From Actinomycetes bacterium (GTDB lineage Bacteria > Actinomycetota > Acidimicrobiia > Acidimicrobiales > UBA8190): DNA of 23,188 nt. The notes under the pieces are model-generated. The model did no database searches and had not been told where the DNA came from. It saw nothing but the letters and a program-made list of their open reading frames with translations. A program made the translations under genes and the position numbers. Below, one piece after another: positions 1 through 6,617 of this stretch. The stretch covers positions 1 through 23,188 of the forward strand of contig JAJZYI010000013.1 in assembly GCA_021798135.1 (NCBI GenBank), written 5' to 3'. How positions within the stretch are numbered: position 1 is the first letter of the stretch; each line of letters starts with the position of its first letter.

Positions 1-858
1 CGGCGGTCCCGGGACCACCGCCACGGGCCGAGCGCCGCCGGCGCCGACCGCGCCCCGCTCGACCAGCACGGCCACGGCCGCGTCGACCTGCTCCTCCACC
101 GGGCCGCTCAGCCGGCGGCCCGCTCGCCCGCTGGCGACGGCGCGGACGGCCGCCACCCGGGTGGGGCTCCCGGCCGCGCCCCACGGGCCGGCGGACCCGA
201 GATCGCCGGCGGTGAGCCGGCGGACCCGGTCCGGTGCGACGGCTGACCACGTCGCCTCCGGCACCTTCGCCGGCTGGCAGAGCCGCTCGGCCACGGCCAG
301 CACGGCGGGCAGGTCGAGCGCGAGCTCGCACCCGCCGTCGTCCTGCTCACAGCGGACGCGGACGCCCCACGCCGCGCCGCCGGCCGTGCCGCCCGGGTCG
401 AGGTCGAGGTCGAGGTGGCGGACCGCGCCGGCGAACGGGAGGTCGAGCAGCTCGGCCAGCTCCGGGCCCACCTGGCCGGTCTCGGCGTCGAGCGACGACC
501 GGCCCACCAGGACGAGGTCGCACGGCCCCAGCCGTGCCACCACGGCGGCGAGGGCGCGGGCCGTGGCGAGCGTGTCCGAACCGGCGAACGCCGGGTCGGA
601 CACCAGCACGGCCTCGTCGGCGCCCCAGGCGAGCGCCTCGCGCAGCACCGCCTCCGCCGGGGGCGGCCCCAGCGTCACGACCGTGCACCTCCCGCCGGTC
701 GACCGGGACAGCTCGACCCCCTTGGCCAGGGCACGCCGGCAGTAGGCGTTCATCTCGAGCGGCACGCTGGCGCGCCGCAGCCGGCCCGTGGCGTCGAGGT
801 CCAGGACCTCGGCGCCGGGCACCTGCTTCACCAGCACGACGACGCGCAGACCGTTCAC
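1..858 (-). CDS. etfB: Electron transfer flavoprotein beta-subunit-like protein (C-terminus outside window)
   Basis: ETF beta subunits bind AMP or FAD and, with the alpha subunit, carry electrons from flavin dehydrogenases to a quinone reductase or another acceptor. The frame is open from a GTG at 858 to the window edge (286 codons). Residues 6-14 read VVVLVKQVP, the usual EtfB N-terminus. Residues around 114-137 contain LVGRSSLDAETGQVGPELAE, the conserved nucleotide-binding segment (family form GRQSxDGDTGQVGPxxAE). The usual DENALEEA segment is diverged (EMNAYCRRALAKG near 35-47). The GTG overlaps the TGA of the kinase gene (GTGA) and follows a GGAGGAGGAGGAG purine tract. EtfB is normally about 250-265 residues and this frame is still open at 286, so it may continue as a long tail or a fused alpha subunit. 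An ETF gene at the end of a transporter and two-component operon is unusual. Confidence 0.8.
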   Translation of the reverse strand, partial: MNGLRVVVLVKQVPGAEVLDLDATGRLRRASVPLEMNAYCRRALAKGVELSRSTGGRCTVVTLGPPPAEAVLREALAWGADEAVLVSDPAFAGSDTLATARALAAVVARLGPCDLVLVGRSSLDAETGQVGPELAELLDLPFAGAVRHLDLDLDPGGTAGGAAWGVRVRCEQDDGGCELALDLPAVLAVAERLCQPAKVPEATWSAVAPDRVRRLTAGDLGSAGPWGAAGSPTRVAAVRAVASGRAGRRLSGPVEEQVDAAVAVLVERGAVGAGGARPVAVVPGPP

Positions 859-2285
859 GCGAGCTCCTCCTCCTCCGGTGGCGGCGGCCATGCGTCGCCC
901 GGGGCGGGCACCGTCCCGGCGACGGCCGACGGCAGGGTCACGACCACGCTGGCGCCGCCCCCGCGCCGGTTGCGCGCCGCCACGGTCCCGCCGTGCGCCA
1001 CCGCGATCGTCCGCACCACGGCGAGCCCGAGGCCCACCGCCTGGCGGTCGCCACGCCGCGCCGTGCATGCCGTGGCGAAGCGGTCGAACACCCGCGGCAG
1101 CAGCTCATCGGGGAACCCGGGGCCGCGGTCGAGCACCTCGATGCTCGCACCGCCGGGGGCACGACGAACCTGGACCTCCACGACCGATCCCTGCGGGGCG
1201 TGCGCCAGCGCGTTGGCCACCAGGTTGTCGACGACCTGCTGCAGGCGGTCACCGTCCACCCGGGCCACCACGCCGGGATCGGCGTCGAGGACCAGGTCGA
1301 CCCCGCCGGCGTCCGCCAGCGGTCGCAGCGCCTGCAGGGAGCGGGCCACCGCCGGCTCGACGGGCCCCTCGGCGGCCTGCAGGTGCAGGACGCCCTCGTC
1401 ACCGCGCGCGAGCAGCAGCAGGTCCTCCGACATCCGGACCAGCTGCTCCACACGGCGGGCGAGCACGTCGAGCGACCGCCGCAGCTCCGCGTGGCTGCGG
1501 CCGGGCCGCCGGGCCGTCTCGAGCTCGGCGCGCATGGCGGCCACCGGGGTCCGCAGCTCGTGGCTGGCGTCGGCGACGAAGCGCCGCTGGCTGTCCAGGA
1601 CGCCGTGCAGGCGGTCGAGGAGCGCGTTGAACGTGCGGGCGAGCCGGGCGACTTCGTCACGGGTGCCCGGCTCGGCGAGGCGGCGGCCCGACTGCTGCTG
1701 CGAGATGGCCGCCGCCTCGCGCCGCAGCCGCTCGACGGGGCGCAGGGCCATGCCGGCCAGCAGCCAGGCTCCAGCTCCCGCCGCGACCACCACGAGGGGC
1801 CCGCCGACCACGAGCACCAGCCGCAGCCGGGCGGTGGCGTTCTCGAGCTCGTCGAGGGACCGGCCCACGACCAGGACGAGCCCCGCGGTGCCGAGCGCGT
1901 GCTCCGCCAGCAGCAGGTGCGGGTCGTGCCACCCCGGGAGCGACCGCTGGACCAGGACGGTGCCGCGCGACGCGGCAGCCCGTTCGGCGGGGCTCAGCAG
2001 GCTGGCGCGGCCAGCGGTGGGCGTCGCGTACGCGACCGAGCCGTTCGCCGCCAGGACCTGCACGACGTTCTGGTCCCCCACCGCCACGGGTCGCATCGCC
2101 TGCGGCGCCGCCGGCCCGCGCCCCGCCAGGTCGGCGTCGGCGCGCAGCGCGGCACGGCGCAGCGAGTCCACCAGGGTGGCCCGCATCCCCGCCTGCAGGC
2201 TCGTCGCCACCAGGACCCCGCCTGCGGCGACCAGGGCGGCGACGATCGCCACCACCAGGACGACCAGGCGCGTCCTGATCGGCAC
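855..2285 (-). CDS. Sensor histidine kinase (two-TM, HAMP, HisKA, HATPase)
   Basis: Membrane sensor kinase of 476 residues. It should autophosphorylate a histidine and pass the phosphate to the response regulator encoded just upstream. A first membrane segment lies near residues 6-28. An extracytoplasmic domain follows to about 150, then a second membrane segment near 153-180 and a HAMP linker (ALRPVERLRREAAAI). The H-box is DASHELRTP with phospho-acceptor His242. The N-box is VVDNLVANALAHAP, the G1 box DRGPGFP and the G2 box GLGLAVVRTI, so all catalytic elements are present. The GTG start lies 6 bp past the regulator stop, which indicates an operon. The protein ends in a run of four Glu (PPPEEEELA) whose codons double as the Shine-Dalgarno tract of the next gene. 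The input signal cannot be read from the sequence. Confidence 0.93.
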   Translation of the reverse strand: MPIRTRLVVLVVAIVAALVAAGGVLVATSLQAGMRATLVDSLRRAALRADADLAGRGPAAPQAMRPVAVGDQNVVQVLAANGSVAYATPTAGRASLLSPAERAAASRGTVLVQRSLPGWHDPHLLLAEHALGTAGLVLVVGRSLDELENATARLRLVLVVGGPLVVVAAGAGAWLLAGMALRPVERLRREAAAISQQQSGRRLAEPGTRDEVARLARTFNALLDRLHGVLDSQRRFVADASHELRTPVAAMRAELETARRPGRSHAELRRSLDVLARRVEQLVRMSEDLLLLARGDEGVLHLQAAEGPVEPAVARSLQALRPLADAGGVDLVLDADPGVVARVDGDRLQQVVDNLVANALAHAPQGSVVEVQVRRAPGGASIEVLDRGPGFPDELLPRVFDRFATACTARRGDRQAVGLGLAVVRTIAVAHGGTVAARNRRGGGASVVVTLPSAVAGTVPAPGDAWPPPPEEEELA

Positions 2286-2291
2286 GGCACC

Positions 2292-2981
2292 TCACCGCGC
2301 TGCCCGCAGCCGGTAGCCGAGACCCTGCACCGTCTCGATGTCCGAGCGGCCGAAGGGTCGGTCGACCTTGCGCCGCAGGCGGACGATGTACTGGTCGAGG
2401 GCGTTCGGCGACACGGCGACGTCCCGCCCCCACACCGCCCGGCGGATGCTGTCCCGGCTCAGGACGATGCCGGGCCGGCGCATGAGCATCGCCAGGATCT
2501 CGCTCTCGCGCCGGGACAGGTCGATCGGCGTGTCCCCCCGCCACACCCGCCCTTCCACCAGGTCGAGGCGCAGGTCGCCGGCGGCCAGCACGGTCTCCGG
2601 GGCCCCGGTCCTGCGCCGCAGCAGGGCCCGGAGGCGCAGCACGAGCTCGGCCAGGCTGTACGGCTTGACGATGTAGTCGTCGGCGCCGTCGTGGAAGCCC
2701 TGGATCCGGTCCTCCTCCTCGCCGGCGGCCGTGGCCATGAGGACCGGCACCCAGCAGCCGGCCGTGCGCAGCTGGAAGCAGACCTCCCTGCCGTTGAGCC
2801 CCCGCAGCAGCAGGTCGAGGACGAGCACGTCCGCCGGCCCGGCCTGCACGCGCCGGACCGGGTCGAGGAGCATGGCGAGCGCCTCGTTGCCGTCGCCGGT
2901 CTCGGAGACCGTGAAGCCCTCCTCGGCGAGGTACCGGGCCGTCGCCGACCGGAGGCCGGCGTCGTCCTCGACGACCAGCAC
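2292..2981 (-). CDS. OmpR/PhoB-family response regulator
   Basis: Two-domain DNA-binding response regulator of 229 residues. The receiver domain starts VLVVEDD (acid pocket Asp6, Asp7). The phospho-acceptor is Asp56 in VLVLDLL, with Thr84 and Lys106 (IVKP) as the switch residues. The C-terminal winged helix runs from about 128 and has the typical SRRESEILAMLMRRPG and ALDQYIVRLRRKVD helices and the terminal ETVQGLGYRL hairpin. I chose GTG 2981 because it gives normal family length and has GAGGAGG 11 nt upstream. GTG 3050, which overlaps the permease stop as GTGA, would add 23 residues with no family resemblance, but coupling at that site is possible. The cognate kinase is the next gene. The DNA sites of this family are direct repeats at 10-11 bp, which is the pattern found at 6317-6352 and 8109-8171. 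Confidence 0.93.
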   Translation of the reverse strand: MLVVEDDAGLRSATARYLAEEGFTVSETGDGNEALAMLLDPVRRVQAGPADVLVLDLLLRGLNGREVCFQLRTAGCWVPVLMATAAGEEEDRIQGFHDGADDYIVKPYSLAELVLRLRALLRRRTGAPETVLAAGDLRLDLVEGRVWRGDTPIDLSRRESEILAMLMRRPGIVLSRDSIRRAVWGRDVAVSPNALDQYIVRLRRKVDRPFGRSDIETVQGLGYRLRAAR

Positions 2982-3046
2982 GTGCGCTGACGCCTCCTCG
3001 GCCCGGCACGCCGGGAACGTGACGCCCCTCGGCCCGGGCGGGGCCG

Positions 3047-3907
3047 TCACGCGTTGACCCCGCTGTCGCGGCCGGCGACGCCGGCGACGATGTGCCGCTG
3101 CAGCAGGAGGAACAGCACCACGATGGGGGCGAGGGCGAGGAGCACGGCGGACGTGAGCTTCCGCCAGTTCGCCTCGAAGGTCTGCATGTAGTGGCCGAGG
3201 GCCACCTCGATCGGCTGGACCGAGTGGGAAGACGTCATGATGAGCGGCCACTGGAACTGGTTCCACGACGTGATGAAGGTGAGCAGCGCCACCGTCACGA
3301 CGGCGGGCCGGGCCAGGGGCAGCGCCACGCGCCAGATGTAGCGGAGGTGGCCGACGCCCTCGAGCCGGGCGGCCTCCCAGTAGGCACGGGGCAGGCCCTT
3401 GAAGAACTGGCGGAACAGGATGACCCCGAACGTGCTGGCCGCGAACGGGACGATCTGGACGGTGTAGGAGTTGAGCAGGTGCAGGTGCAGCGCCACCGCG
3501 TACTGCGGGATCAGCAGGGCCTGGGCCGGCAGCATGATCACGGCCAGCACGAGGGCGAAGAAGAACCCGCTCCCCTTGAACGACAGCTCGGCCAGCGCGT
3601 AGCCGGCCATGGCCGACGTGGCGATGACGAGCGCCACGGTGGTCCCGGCGACGAAGGCCGTGTTGAGCATGTACCGGGCCCAGTCGGTGTGGCCGAGGAC
3701 GTCCAGGAAGGCGCCGGTGTGGAACGACGGGACGAAGCGGGGCGGCAGGGAGTAGACGCCGCCGTGGCTGTTGAACGCCGTGACGAGCACCCAGTACAGC
3801 GGGAACGAGAAGAGCACGGCGATGGTGACGACGGCGGCCCACCGCGCCAGCCGCGGCAGGCGGCGCCACCAGCGGCGGAGGCGGCGGCTGCGGGCCCGAC
3901 GGCTCAT
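3047..3907 (-). CDS. Carbohydrate-type ABC transporter permease (MalG/UgpE-like)
   Basis: Inner-membrane permease of 286 residues and the second half of a heterodimeric importer channel. After a very basic N-terminus the first membrane helix reads WAAVVTIAVLFSFPLYWVLV. Several further hydrophobic segments follow, including VALVIATSAMAGYALAEL and FFFALVLAVIMLPAQALLIP. The cytoplasmic EAA loop that docks the ATPase is present as YWEAARLEGVGHLRYIWRVA. The family mark SWNQFQWPL lies near 220. Length and layout match the UgpE/MalG group. The ATG overlaps the stop of the partner permease (ATGA), and the stop overlaps an alternative GTG of the regulator gene, so co-translation is likely. The substrate cannot be set from this protein alone; sugars and glycerol-3-phosphate are the common ones in this family. 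Confidence 0.93.
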   Translation of the reverse strand: MSRRARSRRLRRWWRRLPRLARWAAVVTIAVLFSFPLYWVLVTAFNSHGGVYSLPPRFVPSFHTGAFLDVLGHTDWARYMLNTAFVAGTTVALVIATSAMAGYALAELSFKGSGFFFALVLAVIMLPAQALLIPQYAVALHLHLLNSYTVQIVPFAASTFGVILFRQFFKGLPRAYWEAARLEGVGHLRYIWRVALPLARPAVVTVALLTFITSWNQFQWPLIMTSSHSVQPIEVALGHYMQTFEANWRKLTSAVLLALAPIVVLFLLLQRHIVAGVAGRDSGVNA

Positions 3908-4902
3908 CGGTAGAACACGAGACGGTTGGAGATCCACTTCTGCACCAGGGTGAGGAGGAGGATGATGAGGAACAGGACCATGGCCATGGCCGCGGCCAGG
4001 CTGAAGTGGTCGTAGACGAACGCCGTCTGGTACACGAGCAGCGAGTCGGTGGTCGTGGAGAAGGCCGGGCCCCCGGCGCCCCCGTGCGGCCCGCCCGTCA
4101 TGGCGTAGATCTGGGAGAAGGCCTGCCAGCTGTTGACGGTGGCCAGGATCACGACGAAGAAGGTCGTCGGCGACAGCAGCGGCCAGATGACCCTGCGGAA
4201 GATCCGCTTGCGCCGGGCGCCGTCGAGCTGCGCGACCTCCACCAGCTCCCGGGGCACGTTGGCCAGGCCGGCCAGGAAGACGATGACGTACAGGCCCAGG
4301 GAGTGCCAGAGGCTGTCGATCATGACGGCCGGGAGGGCCCACCGGGTGCTCCCGAGCCACCCGAGCGCGGGCAGGTGGAGCGTCCGCAGCACGAAGTTGG
4401 CCAGGCCGAACTGCGGGTTGAAGATCCACACCCAGATGATCGACGTGGCCACCACCGGCGTGACGTGGGGGAGGAACACCGCCGAGCGCCACACGCCGCC
4501 GCGGCGCGCCGTGACGGCCTCGCGCAGCACCAGGGCGATGCCCAGGGCGAGCAGCACCGTGGCCGGGATCATGACCAGCGTGTAGTAGCCGGTGGTGGCC
4601 AGCGAGTGCCAGAACAGCGGCTGCGCGAACAGCCGGCGGAAGTTCTGGAGGCCGACGAACCGCGTGGCCGACGACAGCACGCCCCAGTGGAAGAACGAGA
4701 TGTAGACGAGGTACGCGGCCGGCACGTAGAAGAACACGACGAAGACGGTCACCGCCGGGAAGAGCAGCCCGTAGGCGACGGCCCGGTCCTTCAGCCGCCG
4801 GAGCCGGTGACCGGGCGACCGGCCCGGGCCCGCCTGCGGGGAGGGGCCCGGCACGGCCGGGGCGTCGACGGCGGTGCCCCCGGGCGCCGTGATGGCCGTC
4901 AC
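3904..4902 (-). CDS. Carbohydrate-type ABC transporter permease (MalF/UgpA-like)
   Basis: Inner-membrane permease of 332 residues and partner of the downstream MalG/UgpE-like protein. A proline- and glycine-rich cytoplasmic N-terminus of about 40 residues precedes the first helix (YGLLFPAVTVFVVFFYVP). The motif SFFHWGVLSSATRFVGLQNF is typical of UgpA/MalF proteins. The EAA loop reads ELVEVAQLDGARRKRIFRRV, and the segment SQIYAMTGG with a following TDSLLVY is also a family hallmark. The GTG start overlaps the TGA of a possible 51-codon ORF (GTGA at 4899-4902). The Shine-Dalgarno match is weak, so initiation may depend on translational coupling. The stop overlaps the ATG of the next permease. 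The function call is firm at family level; the substrate is open. Confidence 0.93.
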   Translation of the reverse strand: MTAITAPGGTAVDAPAVPGPSPQAGPGRSPGHRLRRLKDRAVAYGLLFPAVTVFVVFFYVPAAYLVYISFFHWGVLSSATRFVGLQNFRRLFAQPLFWHSLATTGYYTLVMIPATVLLALGIALVLREAVTARRGGVWRSAVFLPHVTPVVATSIIWVWIFNPQFGLANFVLRTLHLPALGWLGSTRWALPAVMIDSLWHSLGLYVIVFLAGLANVPRELVEVAQLDGARRKRIFRRVIWPLLSPTTFFVVILATVNSWQAFSQIYAMTGGPHGGAGGPAFSTTTDSLLVYQTAFVYDHFSLAAAMAMVLFLIILLLTLVQKWISNRLVFYR

Positions 4903-5054
4903 CGCGCACCGCCCGGCGTGCCCGGGCGGACGAGCCCGGCGGCCCTGGCGACCTTCCCGTCACCGGCCGTGCCGGCGCCGGCCACGCTGGCGTCACCGGC
5001 CGCGCCCCTGCCGACGGGCGCGGCGACACCCGGGGCCGTCCCGCCGGCGCTCAT
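4899..5054 (-). CDS. Possible small coupled ORF (51 residues), unknown function
   Basis: An ATG at 5054 overlaps the ATPase stop (ATGA), and the TGA at 4899-4901 overlaps the permease GTG (GTGA). The frame therefore fills the gap between the two transporter genes with no free base. Its third codon positions are almost all G or C, the only exceptions being four GGT codons. The product is rich in Ala and Gly with no hydrophobic helix, signal peptide or recognisable domain (start MSAGGTAPGVAAP). It could be a real small protein, or simply a translated bridge that carries ribosomes to the permease start. In DNA of this composition a chance frame of this length is not rare, so only the double overlap argues for it. 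Confidence 0.35.
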   Translation of the reverse strand: MSAGGTAPGVAAPVGRGAAGDASVAGAGTAGDGKVARAAGLVRPGTPGGAR

Positions 5055-6193
5055 ACCGTGACCGCGATGCGCTCGCGGTCGGCGACGGTCCCCAGGCGCT
5101 CGCCGGTGCCCGTGTCGAAGACGTGGACGTGCTCGGGGAGCGCGCCGAGCACCAGGTCCTGGTCGCGCACCACGCCGGCGCCGGCCTGCAGGTGCGCGAC
5201 CACGCCGCCCCCGCAGGGCAGCGACCCGTGGACCAGCAGGTGGCTGCCCAGGTTCTCCACCACGTCCACGCGGCACGACACCCGGGCGAGGTCGTCCTGG
5301 TGCCGGCCGGCGAGCCGCAGGTGCTCGGGGCGGACGCCCACGGTGACCGCCCGCCCGTCGCTCCAGGGAGCGCCGCCCGCGTCGCGGGGGAGCTCCACGC
5401 CGGGCGCCGCGTCCCCGAACGGGTCGCCGTCGCCCGCCGCGGCGCGCGGCCACAGGTTCATGCCGGGCGAGCCGATGAAGCCGGCGACGAACACGTCGGC
5501 GGGCCGGTCGTAGACGTCGCCCGGCGCGGCGACCTGGCGGATCCTCCCCTCGTGCATCACGACGACCCTGTCTGCCAGCGTCAGCGCCTCGCTCTGGTCG
5601 TGGGTGACGTAGACGGTCGTGACGGGCAGCCGCTCGTGCAGGCGCGCCAGCTCCATGCGCATCCGGTCGCGGAGGCTCGCGTCGAGGTTCGACAGCGGCT
5701 CGTCGAGGAGGAAGACCCTCGGCTCGCGGATGAGCGCCCGCCCGAGCGCCACCCGCTGCCGCTGGCCGCCCGACAGCTCCTTGGGGCGGTGGTCGAGGAC
5801 GTGGTCGATCTCGAGCAGCTCGGCGATCTCCTGCACCCGCCGCCGCTCGTCGGCACGGGCCTTGCGGCGCGAGCCCCGGGGGCGGCGCGACTGCAGGCCG
5901 AACGAGAGGTTGCCGGCGACCGTCATGTGCGGGTAGAGCGCGTAGTTCTGGAAGACCATGCCGACGGCGCGGCGGTCGGGCGGCTCGTGGTTCACGACCT
6001 CGCCGTCGAAGCGCAGCTCGCCGCCCGTGATCTGCTCCAGGCCCGCCACCATCCGCAGGGTGGTCGTCTTGCCGCAGCCCGACGGGCCGAGCAGCACCAC
6101 CAGCTCGCCGTCGTCGATCGTCAGGTCGATGCCGTCGACGACGGTCTCCGACCCGTAGGTCTTGACCAGTCCCTGCATCTCGATCCGTGCCAT
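5051..6193 (-). CDS. ugpC: ABC transporter ATP-binding protein, MsmK/UgpC/MalK type
   Basis: Cytoplasmic ATPase of 380 residues that powers the importer formed by the two permeases. Visible motifs are Walker A GPSGCGKTT (36-44), Q-loop VFQNYALYP, signature LSGGQRQRVALGRAL, Walker B VFLLDEP with D-loop SNLD, and H-loop VYVTHDQ. After about residue 235 comes the TOBE/regulatory domain of the MalK subfamily, with the landmarks FIGSPGMN and VGVRPEHL. The ATG at 6193 has AGGAG six bases upstream. The gene has its own upstream regulatory array (6266-6352) and is separated from the solute-binding-protein gene by 424 bp. MsmK/UgpC-type ATPases serve several sugars and glycerol-3-phosphate, so the symbol gives the subfamily and does not prove the substrate. 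Confidence 0.93.
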   Translation of the reverse strand: MARIEMQGLVKTYGSETVVDGIDLTIDDGELVVLLGPSGCGKTTTLRMVAGLEQITGGELRFDGEVVNHEPPDRRAVGMVFQNYALYPHMTVAGNLSFGLQSRRPRGSRRKARADERRRVQEIAELLEIDHVLDHRPKELSGGQRQRVALGRALIREPRVFLLDEPLSNLDASLRDRMRMELARLHERLPVTTVYVTHDQSEALTLADRVVVMHEGRIRQVAAPGDVYDRPADVFVAGFIGSPGMNLWPRAAAGDGDPFGDAAPGVELPRDAGGAPWSDGRAVTVGVRPEHLRLAGRHQDDLARVSCRVDVVENLGSHLLVHGSLPCGGGVVAHLQAGAGVVRDQDLVLGALPEHVHVFDTGTGERLGTVADRERIAVTV

Positions 6194-6265
6194 CTGCGCT
6201 CCTGCGTTCCGACGCTGCCGGCGCCCCGCTGCGAACGGGCACCGGCACGCCCGGCCTCGAGGCTC

Positions 6266-6352
6266 ACGGTAGGAGCCCTGGGGAACCGGACGGTGTCGAG
6301 TTGGTGGGTGGGAGGTGAACTCTTCGCGAACGACCGTGAACGACGGCTGAAC
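6266..6352 (-). promoter_or_regulatory. GTTC half-site array and TACCGT box upstream of the ATPase gene
   Basis: On the minus strand GTTC occurs at 6352-6349, 6341-6338, 6331-6328 and 6320-6317, that is at steps of 11, 10 and 11 bp. The units read GTTCAGCCGTC, GTTCACGGTC, GTTCGCGAAGA and GTTCACCTCCC. A further GTTC lies at 6286-6283, 34 bp downstream of the last one. TACCGT, a TAnnnT -10-like box, lies at 6271-6266, 11 bp further on. The ATPase ATG is at 6193. Direct repeats at helical spacing are typical sites of OmpR/PhoB regulators, and GTTCACC is the core of the Streptomyces PHO box. The site assignment is an inference. Confidence 0.6.
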
Positions 6353-6430
6353 CCGGTCTCAGCGCCACGGCCGGACGGCTGCCCGGGGGCCCGGCACACG
6401 GAAGGCCAGGGCCGGAGCCGGTGCAACGGG

Positions 6431-6575
6431 GCCCGCTCACCGGAGACCAGGGCCGCTCACCGGAGACCAGGGCCGCCCACCGGAGACCAGGGCCGCCCAC
6501 CGGAGACCAGGGCCGCCCACCGGAGACCAGGGCCGCCCACCGGAGACCAGGGCCGCGCACCGGAGACCAGGGCCG
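6431..6575. repeat. 20-bp tandem repeat, seven copies plus a partial copy
   Basis: The unit CGGAGACCAGGGCCGCCCAC starts at 6441, 6461, 6481, 6501, 6521, 6541 and 6561. The last copy is cut after 15 bases, and a degenerate half copy lies at 6431-6440. Copies differ only at one or two positions near the unit end (CTCAC, CCCAC, GCGCAC). The period is exactly 20 bp with no spacers, so this is not CRISPR. The CCAGGGCC core of each unit is the same sequence as one arm of the hairpin at 6567-6605, which overlaps the final copy. Confidence 0.95.
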
Positions 6576-6605
6576 GAGCCGCCTGCGTGGTGGCCCCGGC
6601 CCTGG
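6567..6605 (-). terminator. GC-rich hairpin just after the solute-binding-protein gene
   Basis: CCAGGGCCGG (6567-6576) and CCGGCCCTGG (6596-6605) are perfect 10-bp inverted arms with a 19-nt loop. The hairpin begins 12 bp past the solute-binding-protein stop. There is no U-tract, so it may be a partial terminator or an mRNA stabiliser rather than a classic intrinsic terminator. Confidence 0.45.
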
Positions 6606-6617
6606 CCGGCGGCACCG

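Larger units (their letters stand above)
6194..6617. other. 424-bp intergenic region between solute-binding-protein gene and ATPase gene
   Basis: This gap holds three things listed separately: a GTTC half-site array with a TACCGT box, a 20-bp tandem repeat array, and a hairpin directly after the solute-binding-protein gene. I see no convincing coding frame. The frames open through the repeats encode only a repeating 20-residue pattern. Confidence 0.7.

Noticed and set aside
234..2990. A 918-codon open frame on the plus strand
   Set aside because: Antisense to the flavoprotein, kinase and regulator genes. The product is mostly Arg, Pro, Ala and Gly.
3047..5029. A single 660-codon permease frame
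   Set aside because: It is open in one frame, but its first part is an off-frame reading of the MalF-like gene. The real proteins are two separate permeases joined by an ATGA overlap.
6431..6575. 20-bp repeat as a CRISPR array
   Set aside because: Units are contiguous with no unique spacers and no cas genes are near.
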